A DNA stretch of 64,000 nucleotides from Planktothrix tepida PCC 9214 (GCF_900009145.1 NZ_LN889802.1:467904-531903); one strand, 5' to 3'. Shown: positions 55,588-64,000, numbered from the stretch's first letter. Program-made: numbers and translations. The notes: generated from the letters alone by a model not told the origin.

Positions 55588-55712
55588 CCCCTTATCCCCT
55601 TATCCCCTTATCCCCTTATCCCCTTATCCCCTTATCCCCTTATCCCCTTATCCCCCTGTCCCCTTGTCCCCTTGTCCCCTTGTCCCCTTGTCCCCTTGTC
55701 CCCTTGTCCCCT
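55588..55712. repeat. tandem octamer array (CCCCTTAT, then CCCCTTGT)
   Basis: About 15 head-to-tail octamers fill the region just before the aldo/keto reductase stop: roughly nine CCCCTTAT units, then about seven CCCCTTGT units. The period is eight, unlike the seven of the other arrays. The clean switch between variants suggests block expansion from single units. Confidence 0.9.
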
Positions 55713-55716
55713 CTCC

Positions 55717-56838
55717 CTATTCCCACAATCTTCTCCCTTCCGTCCCCTTCAGACGTTCATGGGTATCTCTTAATAAAGTGGGAATGTCTAATTGTTCAGG
55801 ACAACGAGGTAAACAGTCGCCACAGTCATTACAACGATTAGCTTTACGACCGGGAAACCAATGACCTGCATTTTCAAACATTCGATAGCGATATTTGCCA
55901 AAGTCGGTCATTTCATAAGCAACGGCTAAATTTCTTAACCGTAACACTTCGGGAATATTAATCTGTTCAGGACAGGGTAAACATTGATAACATTGATTGC
56001 ATTGAGTTGTTCCTAAACGTTCTATTTTTTGAGCTTCTAATTGTTGAAAAATAGCAAGTTCTTCTAAAGTTAATTGACCGTATTGATCAGCAACTTTTAA
56101 AGGTTCATCTAATTCATCGGGAGTAGCAGCACCTAAACTTAAGGTGGTAATGTGGGAATCACTTAATAAAAATCGATAGGTTAAGGTTAAGGGAGAAATG
56201 GGATCACAAAGGGTTTTTAAGGTTTCCGAAGGCGTATAAAGTTGTCCGCCTTTATCCCCAGGAGAAATAATAAAAATCCCCATATCTTTTTCAAAGGCTA
56301 ACTCAATGGCGGGAGCATTTCGTTGAAAAAAATAATAATAATGGAGATTGACAAATTGAAATAAATCTGTATTGATGGCTGCTAAAATCACCTCAAGGGG
56401 AGCGTGAGTGGAAAACCCTAAATAATGAACTCGACCATCTGAGATCGCTTTTTCAACTCCCGATAATCCTTGCAGGGTTTGTTCGAGGTGTTCGGTGGTA
56501 TTAATCCCATGAATAGCCAGACAGTCGAGGTAATCTAAATTCAAACGTTTTAGAGATTGATCAATCTGCTGTTCTAATTGATCTGGGTTGGGTGTTGGGG
56601 AGATTTTAGTCGTAATATAAAGTTGTGATCGCTCAATGGATAAACCCGCTAATATAGCTTCCCCTAAAAAAGATTCACTTTGACCATAACCTTGAGCCGT
56701 TTCAATATGATTAATCCCCAGAGAAATAGCCCGTTGTATTGTTAAATAGGCATTTTCTGGGGATGCTAAATACCGCATTGTACCCAAGGAAAATACAGAA
56801 AGATCTAGGTTTGTTTTGCCAAACCGCCGATAACGCAT
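55717..56838 (-). CDS. aldo/keto reductase with C-terminal 4Fe-4S region
   Basis: A 373-residue protein with an aldo/keto reductase barrel (about 1-270: RRFGKTNLDLSVFSLGTMRYL, the catalytic Tyr region around HIETAQGYGQSE, ITTKISPTPN, LDCLAIHGI) and a ferredoxin-like tail (about 285-355). The tail has two Cys groups, CNQCYQCLPCPEQINIP and CNDCGDCLPRCPEQLDIP, enough for two iron-sulfur clusters. Such AKR-ferredoxin fusions are common in cyanobacteria and probably take electrons from ferredoxin-type donors, but the substrate is unknown. The stop abuts the octamer array, so the gene's 3' end is repeat-flanked. Confidence 0.88.
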   Translation of the reverse strand: MRYRRFGKTNLDLSVFSLGTMRYLASPENAYLTIQRAISLGINHIETAQGYGQSESFLGEAILAGLSIERSQLYITTKISPTPNPDQLEQQIDQSLKRLNLDYLDCLAIHGINTTEHLEQTLQGLSGVEKAISDGRVHYLGFSTHAPLEVILAAINTDLFQFVNLHYYYFFQRNAPAIELAFEKDMGIFIISPGDKGGQLYTPSETLKTLCDPISPLTLTYRFLLSDSHITTLSLGAATPDELDEPLKVADQYGQLTLEELAIFQQLEAQKIERLGTTQCNQCYQCLPCPEQINIPEVLRLRNLAVAYEMTDFGKYRYRMFENAGHWFPGRKANRCNDCGDCLPRCPEQLDIPTLLRDTHERLKGTEGRRLWE

Positions 56839-56895
56839 TGTTAATTTTTGATTGTTGACTGTTGGCTGTCTCTTTCCCTACCCCCCATATCCCTG

Positions 56896-57405
56896 TTATT
56901 GCATTTCATCGGTTTTATTCAGTTCTGAACGTTTGATTAAATCCGAAGGACTCAAGTTAGATACAAAGTCTCGAAACGCTCGTCGTTCAGCTTCATCGGC
57001 GTCCCTATCTACCGGAATGGAAGCATCTGCAATCACTTCTTCCATCACCCAAATGGGGCTATCGGTGCGTAAAGCAATAGAAATCGCATCACTGGGACGA
57101 GCATCAATTTCCTTTCTAATTTCCCCTTGACGAACAATTAATACTGCATAAAACGTGCTATCTTGCAAGGAGTGAATGACAATCTTCTCCAGAGTCATAT
57201 CCCAAGTTTCGAGAAGATTCACAAAGAGATCATGGGTTAAGGGGCGGGGTGGTTTGTGATTTTCTAAAGCACCGAGGATGGACTTTGCTTGATCTTGACC
57301 TACATAAATTGGTAAAGCACGTCTTTCAACCGCATCCCGCAGTAAAATAATAGGGCTGCGTGTAGCGGCGTCGAGTGCAATTCCAGCGACTTTCATTTCA
57401 ATCAT
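56896..57405 (-). CDS. bifunctional nuclease (BFN/DUF151) family protein
   Basis: A 169-residue protein of the BFN/DUF151 family. MIEMKVAGIALDAATRSPIILLRDAVERRALPIYVGQDQAKSIL (excerpt: RSPIILLRDAVERRALPIYVG) and LPARPSDAIS-like DARPSDAISIALRT are the family marks. Relatives in plants and mycobacteria show nuclease activity, but the in vivo role in cyanobacteria is unclear. The frame opens at 57444; the ATG at 57405 has AAGGCT upstream and starts at the conserved MIEMKV, so I use it. It is divergent from ribE. Confidence 0.85.
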   Translation of the reverse strand: MIEMKVAGIALDAATRSPIILLRDAVERRALPIYVGQDQAKSILGALENHKPPRPLTHDLFVNLLETWDMTLEKIVIHSLQDSTFYAVLIVRQGEIRKEIDARPSDAISIALRTDSPIWVMEEVIADASIPVDRDADEAERRAFRDFVSNLSPSDLIKRSELNKTDEMQ

Positions 57406-57535
57406 TGGTTTAGCCTTAGCCTCTCTATCAAATACTCTCGACAAACTCAGTGGTTAAGCTTTTTGACACACCAGACCACCTCCATTCCAGTATGCCTTGA
57501 TTTTTGTCAGAATCGACATAGGATTTTGTGGTCTG

Positions 57536-57564
57536 TTAACCGTTAACCGTCAACCGTCAACCAT
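57536..57564. repeat. short tandem heptamer repeat (AACCGTC/AACCGTT)
   Basis: About four heptamer units end three bases before the ribE ATG, so the repeat forms the ribosome-binding region of that gene. Part of the AACCGTT family seen at 17114. Confidence 0.8.
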
Positions 57565-57567
57565 CAA

Positions 57568-58290
57568 ATGTTTACAGGACTTATTCAAGCTCTCGGAACC
57601 CTTCAACCACTAGGACAGGATCAGTTCCAGATTAGTTGCGTTTTAGGGGATGTAGACTTAATTTTAAAGGATTTAGCCATCGGGGATAGTGTAGCAGTGG
57701 ATGGGGTTTGTCTAACGGTGGTGGACATTCGGAATAAAGGGTTTATTGCAACAGCGTCTCCTGAAACGTTAAATCGGACAAAACTAGGACAGAGTTTAGA
57801 AGGTTATTTTAACTTAGAAACGTCCCTGCGGGCTGGAAGTAAGTTAGGGGGACACTTTGTTACAGGTCATGTCGATGGGGTCGGGTGTCTCCAGTCCGTT
57901 ATTCCCACAGCAACCTCTTGGGAAATGCGGTTTTCTGCTCCTGGGAGTGCTTCAACCCTTTGGCAACGTCAAATTGCGCCTTATATTGTTGCAAAAGGAA
58001 GTATTGCCGTCAATGGCATTAGTTTAACGATTTCCGATTGTGATCTTGAGGGTCGTTGGTTTCAAGTGGCGGTTATTCCCCATAGTTATCAAGAAACGAA
58101 TTTACGCTATTTACACCCCGGAAGTTGGGTAAATATTGAAGCGGATATTTTAGGAAAATATGTGGGAAAATTTCTGCAAAGTTACCTCAAAGGAAATTTG
58201 AGTTCTGTTGAAAGTTATAATAATATTCCAGCGATTTCCACCTTAGAGGAGATTACCCCAGAGTTTTTAGCAGAACATGGGTTTAGTTAA
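57568..58290 (+). CDS. ribE: riboflavin synthase alpha chain
   Basis: The enzyme dismutates two lumazines to riboflavin, the last step of riboflavin synthesis. Two lumazine-binding barrels are visible: MFTGLIQALGTL with GDSVAVDGVCLTV and GGHFVTGHVDGVG in the first, and VAKGSIAVNGISLTI with VAVIPHSYQETNL in the second. At 240 residues it is slightly long because of a C-terminal tail (about 205-240, SSVESYNNIPAISTLEEITPEF). The ATG at 57568 follows directly on tandem repeats with no clear Shine-Dalgarno, unusual for this gene. Confidence 0.94.
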   Translation: MFTGLIQALGTLQPLGQDQFQISCVLGDVDLILKDLAIGDSVAVDGVCLTVVDIRNKGFIATASPETLNRTKLGQSLEGYFNLETSLRAGSKLGGHFVTGHVDGVGCLQSVIPTATSWEMRFSAPGSASTLWQRQIAPYIVAKGSIAVNGISLTISDCDLEGRWFQVAVIPHSYQETNLRYLHPGSWVNIEADILGKYVGKFLQSYLKGNLSSVESYNNIPAISTLEEITPEFLAEHGFS

Positions 58291-58294
58291 GGAT

Positions 58295-58336
58295 TGACTG
58301 ATAACTGATAACTGATGACTGATAACTGATAACTGA
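58295..58336. repeat. tandem heptamer repeat (AACTGAT)
   Basis: About six AACTGAT-type units fill the gap between ribE and asnS, just before the AAAAGGA ribosome site of asnS. Same family as 17114-17289. Confidence 0.88.
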
Positions 58337-58353
58337 AAAAAGGATAAAATACG

Positions 58354-59745
58354 ATGACAGTAAATAGAATTATTCAACTGTTGAGGACGGGTCAACCTAA
58401 CGAAACGGTAACAGTTCAAGGTTGGGTTAGAACCAAACGGGAACTCAAAGAATTTACCTTTGTGGAGATTAATGATGGTTCCGCTTTGGCTAATTTACAA
58501 GTGGTATTAAATCCTGATTTATCCGACTATGAAACAATTTTAAAACAACTGAATACAGGGACATCCGTAGAAATTTCGGGGGTATTAGTAGAGTCTCCGG
58601 CGAAGGGTCAACGCATTGAATTAAAAGCCTCTGAGGTTAAAATTTATGGGGATGCGGATGCAGAAACCTATCCGTTACAAAAAAAACGTCATTCCTTTGA
58701 ATTTTTACGCACCATCGGACATTTACGAGCGCGAACGAATACATTAGGGGCGGTTTTTCGCGTTAGAAATGCTTGTGCTGCTGCGGTGCATGAATTCTTC
58801 CAAGAACGGGGTTTTTTATGGGTTCATACTCCCATTATTACCTCCAGTGATTGTGAAGGGGCGGGGGAAATGTTTAGTGTGACTAATTTTAAATTAAAGG
58901 ATATTCCCTTAACAGAATCTCAACAGGTTGATTATAGTCAAGATTTCTTTGGAAAGCCTGCTTATTTAACCGTTAGTGGGCAATTAGAAGCAGAAATTAT
59001 GGCGATGGCGTTTGGGAATGTTTATACTTTTGGCCCCACATTTCGAGCAGAAAATTCTAATACGTCTCGCCATTTAGCTGAATTTTGGATGATTGAACCG
59101 GAAATGGCGTTCTGTGATTTAGAAGGAGATATGGATTTAGCAGAAGCCTTTCTCAAACATATCTTTAAATCCGTGTTAGAACAATGTCCTGAAGATATGG
59201 AATTTTTTAACGAACGCATTGATAAATCGGTGTTAGAAACGGCTCATAATATTATTAATAATGAGTTTGGACGGATTACTTATACCGAAGCGATCGCTAT
59301 TTTAGAAAAAGCCGATAAAAAATTTGAGTATCCCGTCAGTTGGGGCTTGGATTTACAATCGGAACATGAACGTTATTTAGCAGAAGAATACTTTAAAAAG
59401 CCTGTAATTGTTACGGACTATCCGAAAGATATTAAAGCCTTTTATATGCGCTTAAATGAGGATGGAAAAACCGTTAGAGCGATGGATGTTTTAGCTCCTA
59501 AAATTGGCGAAATTGTCGGAGGTTCCCAACGGGAAGAACGGTTGGATTTATTGGAAAACCGCATGAAAACGTTAGGGATAAACCCGGAGGAATTATGGTG
59601 GTATTTGGAATTACGAAAATATGGAACTGTCCCCCATGCGGGATTCGGATTAGGATTTGATCGCGTGGTACAATTTATGACTGGGATGGGTAATATTCGA
59701 GATGTAATACCCTTCCCCAGAGCGCCTCAAACCATTGAATTTTAA
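58354..59745 (+). CDS. asnS: asparaginyl-tRNA synthetase
   Basis: A 463-residue class II synthetase that charges tRNA-Asn. The N-terminal OB fold (about 15-105, [23 protein letters not shown]) binds the anticodon. The catalytic core has motif 2 ([25 protein letters not shown]) and motif 3 ([27 protein letters not shown]). [24 protein letters not shown] marks AsnRS. AAAAGGA precedes the ATG. Its presence means Asn-tRNA can be made directly, without only the transamidation route. Confidence 0.96.
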   Translation: MTVNRIIQLLRTGQPNETVTVQGWVRTKRELKEFTFVEINDGSALANLQVVLNPDLSDYETILKQLNTGTSVEISGVLVESPAKGQRIELKASEVKIYGDADAETYPLQKKRHSFEFLRTIGHLRARTNTLGAVFRVRNACAAAVHEFFQERGFLWVHTPIITSSDCEGAGEMFSVTNFKLKDIPLTESQQVDYSQDFFGKPAYLTVSGQLEAEIMAMAFGNVYTFGPTFRAENSNTSRHLAEFWMIEPEMAFCDLEGDMDLAEAFLKHIFKSVLEQCPEDMEFFNERIDKSVLETAHNIINNEFGRITYTEAIAILEKADKKFEYPVSWGLDLQSEHERYLAEEYFKKPVIVTDYPKDIKAFYMRLNEDGKTVRAMDVLAPKIGEIVGGSQREERLDLLENRMKTLGINPEELWWYLELRKYGTVPHAGFGLGFDRVVQFMTGMGNIRDVIPFPRAPQTIEF

Positions 59746-59783
59746 TCCGTAGGGGCGGGGTTTTCCCGCCCTATCAGGGTTCT

Positions 59784-59839
59784 AATTACGAATTACGAAT
59801 TACGAATTACGAATTATCAATTATCAATTATCAATTATG
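59784..59839. repeat. tandem heptamers (AATTACG then AATTATC)
   Basis: About five AATTACG units pass into three AATTATC units in the gap between asnS and the methyltransferase stop. Another heptamer family of the same STRR style. Confidence 0.85.
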
Positions 59840-59844
59840 AATAT

Positions 59845-59870
59845 GGTGCGTGCGCTTAGGCTTACGCACC
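59845..59870 (-). terminator. hairpin at the methyltransferase 3' end
   Basis: GGTGCGT (59845-59851) and ACGCACC (59864-59870) form a perfect 7-bp stem adjoining the methyltransferase stop codon. No T-run follows, so it could equally be a dispersed palindrome. Confidence 0.4.
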
Positions 59871-60557
59871 CTACGGGGATTTTTTTATTTTTAACATTTG
59901 ATTTCCGTTTTTTTGGAATTCATAATTAACGGTTTTAATCGTAGTTAGATAGCCTTTTGTTTCTAATTCTTGAATTATCGGTTGCAGGAAAGGAGAGGGT
60001 TCTCCTGATACTTTTAATAACGGGAAAATTCTGACTTGTTGAGCGACTCGACATAACTCTAAAATAGCGTTTAGATGAAAATCTTCTGAAAAATGATCTG
60101 AATAAGTAAATAAAAAATGACTACCTAATGCTAAATCAAATTGCTGAGAATTGAAAGGAAGTTGGGGTAATTCTGCGGTGAGATAACGTCCTTGTGGCTT
60201 TCCTATGGGAAAATCGGCTAAAAATTGTTTCATCGCCGCCATTCTAATTTCTGCCAATTGTTCAGGAGAAGAAATATAATCCCAAATATAATCCTGAGAA
60301 CTGGCTTTTACTCCGTCTATAACCGTTCTATAGGTATCTTGAATGCGTTGGGAAATATCAGCCGCCGAAAATTGATAAAGAGGGTCACAAGAAATAATAG
60401 AATAACCCTGTTTTGTCATTTCAACATTAAAACTAGCTGGGCCAGACGCAGAATCTAAAATCGAGAGTTTCAAATCAACAGACGTTAAATCAAACATCCT
60501 CATATATTCGTTAAAATTGCGACCCCAAGGAATAACAGTATTAAGTTGAAGTCCCAT
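59871..60557 (-). CDS. SAM-dependent methyltransferase-like protein
   Basis: A 228-residue protein with a Rossmann methyltransferase core: LSILDSASGPASFNVEMTKQGYSIISCDPLYQFS (SAM loop with DSASGPASF) and LPFNSQQFDLALGSHFLFTYSDH. The glycine loop is degenerate (SGPA instead of GxGxG), but the general topology is kept. The target is unknown; the start (MGLQLNTVIPWGRNFNEYMRMF) is distinctive. An inverted repeat that may terminate hup lies just upstream of its start, so its own promoter should lie within the 130-base gap. Confidence 0.75.
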   Translation of the reverse strand: MGLQLNTVIPWGRNFNEYMRMFDLTSVDLKLSILDSASGPASFNVEMTKQGYSIISCDPLYQFSAADISQRIQDTYRTVIDGVKASSQDYIWDYISSPEQLAEIRMAAMKQFLADFPIGKPQGRYLTAELPQLPFNSQQFDLALGSHFLFTYSDHFSEDFHLNAILELCRVAQQVRIFPLLKVSGEPSPFLQPIIQELETKGYLTTIKTVNYEFQKNGNQMLKIKKSP

Positions 60558-60568
60558 TGCAACAATAA

Positions 60569-60600
60569 TCCCACGCTAATAGGGTGAGTATAGCGTGGGA
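60569..60600 (-). terminator. terminator-like hairpin downstream of the HU gene
   Basis: TCCCACGCTA (60569-60578) and TAGCGTGGGA (60591-60600) are a perfect 10-bp inverted repeat with a 12-base loop. On the minus strand it is followed by TTATTGTT, T-rich enough for moderate rho-independent termination of the HU transcript. Confidence 0.6.
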
Positions 60601-60687
60601 AAAGTCATGAAAAATTGCTATAGCCAAAAAACGTTAAACCAACAGGAGCATATTGTCTCTTGGGATGAGGGAAATTAGGTTGAGCGT

Positions 60688-60981
60688 TTAAGCCACTTCA
60701 TCAGAAAGACCTGAAACCATCTCTTTGAAGGCTTTACCCGCCGAGAACACAGGAACCGTTGTCGCCGGAATGGTCATCGGTTCGCCAGTGCTGGGGTTAC
60801 GACCTTCACGAGCTTTGCGTTCTCTGGCTTCAAATGACCCAAAACCCACCAAGGTCACTTTTTCCCCATCGGCCACGGCTTCCATAATAGAATCACAAAT
60901 GGCTGAAATGATTAAATCAGCTTGCTTTTTAGTGACACCCGCTTTAATAGCGGTTGCTTGAACGAGTTGTTCTTTATTCAT
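60688..60981 (-). CDS. hup: HU-family DNA-binding protein
   Basis: A 97-residue nucleoid protein that bends DNA non-specifically. It has MNKEQLVQATAIKAGVTKKQADLIISAICDSIMEAV, GEKVTLVGFGSFEARERKAREGRNPSTGEPMTIPA (Arg-rich arm with the conserved Pro), and SAGKAFKEMV. The frame opens at 61020, but AGGAGG lies 10 bases before the ATG at 60981, and the N-terminus there is the HU consensus, so this is the start. An unusually long upstream region separates it from the next gene. Confidence 0.95.
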   Translation of the reverse strand: MNKEQLVQATAIKAGVTKKQADLIISAICDSIMEAVADGEKVTLVGFGSFEARERKAREGRNPSTGEPMTIPATTVPVFSAGKAFKEMVSGLSDEVA

Positions 60982-61450
60982 CTGATGTGAACCTCCTGAA
61001 TTATGTGAGCAAGTCTGCAAATATTAAGGCTGATGGCAGTTCTAGCACAACCTCATCAGCAGTTGGCAAGTCTAAACCTGCTAATAGCCCTCAACCCGCA
61101 GTGAAATTCTGTGTCTCGGTTCTCCATTGGCTTTGCCAGTCGATTATGGGGAGTGAATCAATTCCTTTAAGACTTATCCCCACCAATGAATTCAGGGGCT
61201 TGCATCCTCTGGAATTTGCTGACTCCGACAAAACACTAATTTACCGCCTTTTCAGAGATTAACATTGATTTGAGGGAGTTGTAACGCGGTTGGATGAAAT
61301 TCTTCAGATGGTTGGCCATTAGCTGTTGGCTCTTGACTGTTGACTGTTGACTGTTGATCGTTAAAATTCTTAATTCTTAATTCTGATTTGCCAATTTTGG
61401 CTTTTGGGTTTGTGACAATGGGGAAGATCCTAGACTTGGGAAGATGGAAT
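60982..61450. other. 470-base intergenic region with short tandem repeats
   Basis: Divergent promoters for hup and the pentapeptide gene should lie here. A short tandem TGACTGT heptamer array is at about 61333-61355. A plus-strand frame across the region (60954-61262) overlaps hup antisense and lacks protein character. I see no gene. Confidence 0.5.
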
Positions 61451-62023
61451 ATGACGGCGGAAGAACTTTTGATGGCTTATGCAGTTGGAAAGCGGGATTT
61501 TCGAGATACAGACTTGTTTCGGGCAGATTTTAATAATGCTGACCTGAGTGGGTCGAGTTTATTTCGATGTAACCTGTTTCGGGCTAATTTATTTCGCGCT
61601 AATTTGATTGGGGTGAGTTTGTACAACGCCAATCTCATTGGTGCTAACCTCTATTGTGCCAATTTAAGTGGTGCTAATCTCAGTGGGGCCAACTTGACAC
61701 GGGCTGATTTAACGGGCGCGGACTTGAGTGGAGCGGACTTAAGTGGGGCGGACTTGAGTGGGGCGACTTTATCCTTGGCTAATTTGAGTTATGCTGATCT
61801 CAGTCGAGCAACTTTATTAAAAGCGGATTTAGTGGAAGCCAATTTAAGTCATAGCACTCTCAAAGGGGTTAATTTAAAAGAAGCTAACCTGACGGATGCT
61901 ATTGTTGAAAATGCTAATTTTTCAGATGCGATTAATATGGCTTTGGATTTAGTCAGTTCACTGAAACAGCAAGGGGCAATTTTATGGGAATCTTCACAGG
62001 ATCTCAAAAATATTAACCATTAA
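61451..62023 (+). CDS. pentapeptide-repeat protein
   Basis: A 190-residue protein built of A(D/N)LxX pentapeptide repeats from about residue 20 to 165 (for example DLFRADFNNADLSGSS, then LSGANLSGANLTRADLTGADLSGAD), forming a right-handed quadrilateral beta helix. The first 20 residues (MTAEELLMAYAVGKRDF) are a short cap typical of cyanobacterial copies, and the last about 25 are a helical tail. Functions in the family range from DNA mimicry to scaffolding and cannot be assigned here. The frame opens at 61388; the ATG at 61451 with GGGAAGA upstream is preferred. It lies upstream of the SUI1-like gene on the same strand. Confidence 0.85.
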   Translation: MTAEELLMAYAVGKRDFRDTDLFRADFNNADLSGSSLFRCNLFRANLFRANLIGVSLYNANLIGANLYCANLSGANLSGANLTRADLTGADLSGADLSGADLSGATLSLANLSYADLSRATLLKADLVEANLSHSTLKGVNLKEANLTDAIVENANFSDAINMALDLVSSLKQQGAILWESSQDLKNINH

Positions 62024-62108
62024 CGATTTAATTTTATAACAAAGGGGAAAAAACTATTTTTCGGTTTTTCCCTTTTTCATCAGGCTAAACTATTATTTTT
62101 TACGGCTT

Positions 62109-62477
62109 ATGGCTCCCTCAAAACGTCACTCTCAAGATCAAACAAACTCTAGTAAAAACCGGATAGTTTATTCAGAGTTTGGGGAATCTGCAAACTCCCC
62201 GGCTTTAGAACGTGCCCTTCCTGAACTTCCCCCTAATCAACAAAACTTGAAAGTTCAAGCCACTCGTTCAGGGCGGAAGGGAAAAACCGTGACGGTGATT
62301 AGTGGATTTCAAACGAAACCGGAAACATTAGAAGGGTTAGTTAAACAGTTAAAAACCCAATGCGGAGCAGGGGGAACGGTTAAAGAAAATACGATTGAAA
62401 TTCAAGGAGATCACCGTCAAAAAGTGTTAGAATTTCTGATAAAATTAGGATATAAAGCTAAAATGAGTGGAGGATAA
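62109..62477 (+). CDS. SUI1/eIF1-like translation factor (YciH)
   Basis: A 122-residue SUI1-domain protein: a disordered N-terminus (about 1-45), then LKVQATRSGRKGKTVTVISGFQTKPETLEGLVKQLKTQCGAGGTVKENTIEIQGDHRQKVLEFLIKLGYKAK (excerpt: RSGRKGKTVTVISGF, GTVKENTIEIQGDH). In bacteria, YciH-type proteins are implicated in start-site fidelity or stress translation. It starts at the ATG at 62109. It ends 12 bases before queE, so the two are likely cotranscribed. Confidence 0.9.
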   Translation: MAPSKRHSQDQTNSSKNRIVYSEFGESANSPALERALPELPPNQQNLKVQATRSGRKGKTVTVISGFQTKPETLEGLVKQLKTQCGAGGTVKENTIEIQGDHRQKVLEFLIKLGYKAKMSGG

Positions 62478-62489
62478 ATTAGTAAGATT

Positions 62490-63107
62490 TTGAGGCTTGA
62501 AATTCCAGTTCATGAAACCTTTCAAAGTACAATTCAAGGCGAAGGATATTGGGCCGGAACCCCGGTGGATTTTATTCGTTTAGCCGGGTGTCCGGTGGGT
62601 TGTCCTTGGTGTGATACGGGCTATGCCAATGGGGGGATGAATTTACCCCGTCAAGTTCGATCTTTTCAGGATTTAATTACAGAATTGCGATCGCCTAGAG
62701 TCGTAATTTCTGGGGGAGAACCGTTTATTTATGCTCAACTTCCGGCTTTAATCAATACCATTGAAGCGACGGGAAGAAGCGTTTCCATTGAAACATCAGG
62801 CTCCTTTTGGCAAGATATTTCTAATTCTGTTTGGGTTACGTTAAGTCCAAAACATCATGTTAACTGGAAATATCCGGTTGTTGAGTTCATGTGGAAACGG
62901 GCATCAGAGATTAAACTGGTGATTGAAACGGGAAAAGAATTAGAATTTTATGCAGAATATTTAACGCTTAACCCTCAAATTCCTGTCTTTTTACAACCCG
63001 AATGGACTCAACGTGATCGCACCTTTCCTTTAGTATTAGACTTATTAAAACAATTTCCTCACTATCGATTATCCGTGCAACTTCATAAATATTTGAATGT
63101 TCCTTAA
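62490..63107 (+). CDS. queE: 7-carboxy-7-deazaguanine synthase
   Basis: QueE is a radical SAM enzyme that makes 7-carboxy-7-deazaguanine for queuosine (and some deazaguanine DNA modifications). The cluster motif is CPVGCPWCD (about 30-38), a CxxxCxxC arrangement, within [45 protein letters not shown] and [10 protein letters not shown] complete the core. At 205 residues it is a normal short form. The start appears to be TTG at 62490 with no ATG near the conserved N-terminus, and it follows the YciH gene by 12 bases. Other que genes are not in the window. Confidence 0.9.
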   Translation: MRLEIPVHETFQSTIQGEGYWAGTPVDFIRLAGCPVGCPWCDTGYANGGMNLPRQVRSFQDLITELRSPRVVISGGEPFIYAQLPALINTIEATGRSVSIETSGSFWQDISNSVWVTLSPKHHVNWKYPVVEFMWKRASEIKLVIETGKELEFYAEYLTLNPQIPVFLQPEWTQRDRTFPLVLDLLKQFPHYRLSVQLHKYLNVP

Positions 63108-63218
63108 TTATACACCATTTTTTAGGGATAGATAATGAAAATATGGAAGCTGTGATCGCCCACTGGTTTATCAGCATTCATACCTTGACACCATTGATAG
63201 AAAGATCCTAACTATTCA

Positions 63219-63860
63219 TCAATCAATCACAACCACTGGAATATCAAAAAGATGCGTTTCCACATTACCTGTAACTGTAGCTTCTGAATAGCTTTCTGGT
63301 TCTTGTTGAACAAAGGTCACCAATTCACCAGGGGTTTCATCTTGTTCGGGTGGGGTTGCTGCTTCAAAAGATGCTTGAATTGTTGCTCCAATCACAAAAT
63401 CATGATCCTTCTTCTCAATGCGTGCGTAAGGTCGCTTTAACATTTCCGAGTATTTAGGAGAAACAAAGAAAATATCTTTGAAAGTATGAGATTTTCCAAT
63501 TAGAGCATTTGAGCCAAAATCTCTAACTAAATCTTTAAATAAATAGTAAAGAAACTCCTCTAATACACTAGAGTGAAGGTTAGATCGAGAATCAAATTTT
63601 TCAGCATAATGTTGCTGATCTAAAAAATCTTTATAATCTGAGAGAAGTTTGACCCTTTGGGCAATAATTTCATTATCCTTGTCTGTTGGTGTTGAAGTTG
63701 GCCCAATTAGTTCGAGATTAGCTGAGTGCCATTGATTATACTCAGTTCTAATCTCCGTGAGAAATTTCTTACTCTCAACATCTTGATATTTTTTACGATT
63801 ACTTTCTTTTTGTTGCAGATTAGAACCATGAACTAAAGGGTTTCTATCACTTGTGGACAT
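63219..63860 (-). pseudogene. truncated type II restriction endonuclease (Bpu10I-like)
   Basis: A 213-residue frame resembles Bpu10I-type restriction enzymes (tentative): FDSRSNLHSSVLEEFLYYLFKDLV, IGKSHTFKDIFF and KKDHDFVIGA, where the Asp could be the first metal residue of the PD-(D/E)xK site. It stops at IPVVVID, exactly where the (D/E)xK half (IECKTY in relatives, from memory) should continue. About 25 in-frame codons of protein-like sequence lie beyond, in another frame (63122 to about 63205). So the enzyme is missing its catalytic core and is probably inactive. Its start overlaps the damaged methyltransferase gene. Confidence 0.6.
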
Positions 63861-64000
63861 AACTCTAATTTTTTTGTCAGATGGAGTGCAATTGCTTTAG
63901 CCAGTAAGGGAGGAACAGCATTACCAAAAAGATTGAATTCGCGCTCCTTCCCGTGCTGTTAAATTCCGGTGTTGGAAGGGATGAAGAAAATTAGCATAAA
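63833..64000 (-). pseudogene. frameshifted 3' end of a DNA cytosine-5 methyltransferase (partial)
   Basis: The minus strand at the window edge encodes two conserved C5-methyltransferase blocks in different frames. HPFQHRNLTAREGARIQSFW (edge to the stop at 63921) is the motif IX-like RxLTxREaARIQSF segment. FNLFGNAVPPLLAKAIALHL (about 63860-63945), the motif X region, ends LCPQVIETL at a TAG at 63833. Normal enzymes place about 20-25 residues between these blocks in one frame. The missing link implies a deletion plus frameshift. The restriction gene starts inside its 3' end. The 5' part lies outside the window. Confidence 0.65.

Noticed and set aside
55588..55712. C-rich array resembling a CRISPR or telomere-like repeat
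   Set aside because: The octamers are back to back with no spacers and only two variants, so this is a simple tandem repeat.
60954..61262. 102-codon plus-strand frame near hup
   Set aside because: It overlaps the hup 5' end antisense and its product is Ser-rich without a recognisable pattern.

Overview
The window is a piece of a cyanobacterial chromosome, most likely from a filamentous Oscillatoriales-type organism such as Planktothrix; the genus is my inference. Direct support: a phycobilisome rod-core linker (cpcG), many copies of the cyanobacterial HIP1 octamer (GCGATCGC), cyanobacteria-only families (DUF1825, DUF2996, DUF3120), a valyl-tRNA synthetase carrying a cyanobacterial membrane (CAAD) domain, and abundant short tandem heptamer/octamer repeats between genes. 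No phage or large mobile island is present; the window is mainly core genome with small accessory patches.

Layout. 0-5.6 kb: polyphosphate kinase 2, a UV-damage endonuclease, a DoxX membrane protein, a three-unit stress protein and a BON-domain lipoprotein. 5.9-8.8 kb: dnaA and dnaN on the minus strand, separated by a DnaA-box cluster that looks like oriC. 9-13 kb: a Deg/HtrA protease, peptide deformylase and three tandem TerD-family genes. 13-20.5 kb: cpcG, a decayed IS200/IS605-like element, a DUF3120 membrane protein, an FHA-adenylate cyclase facing an orphan OmpR-type regulator, a GST, short-form hisG and a REC-GGDEF-EAL protein. 21-31 kb: an ArsM-like methyltransferase, a GT9 glycosyltransferase, ispD, a small membrane protein, an 1870-residue multisensor histidine kinase with its REC partner, and a tiny single-span membrane protein.

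31-38 kb: valS with an inserted CAAD domain, an orphan 5S rRNA with its own promoter and terminator, a DUF433/DUF5615 toxin-antitoxin-like pair, lepA and a DUF1825 gene. 38-47 kb: a Cache/HAMP/PAS adenylate cyclase, an AAA-like ATPase with a vMAP-type N-terminal helix-turn-helix, a cytochrome P450 divergent from a phosphoketolase-like ThDP enzyme, and an antitoxin whose PIN toxin is truncated. 47.8-55 kb: a lambda-R-like muramidase coupled to an NAD(P)-binding protein, msrB, DUF2996, several unknown envelope proteins, and a membrane-anchored subtilase coupled to a 72-residue protein. 55-64 kb: an aldo/keto reductase with C-terminal ferredoxin-like clusters, a bifunctional-nuclease family protein, ribE, asnS, a methyltransferase, HU, a pentapeptide-repeat protein, a SUI1/YciH factor and queE. 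The right edge holds a decayed restriction-modification system.

The main themes are replication and translation housekeeping, unusually dense signalling (two class III cyclases, a giant sensor kinase, a c-di-GMP phosphodiesterase and orphan regulators), and accessory modules in several stages of decay. The intergenic space carries tandem heptamers and at least two MITE-like families. I saw no CRISPR array, no tRNA and no intact transposase. Everything is read by eye; family names without database searches are recognition-based, and residue positions are approximate.
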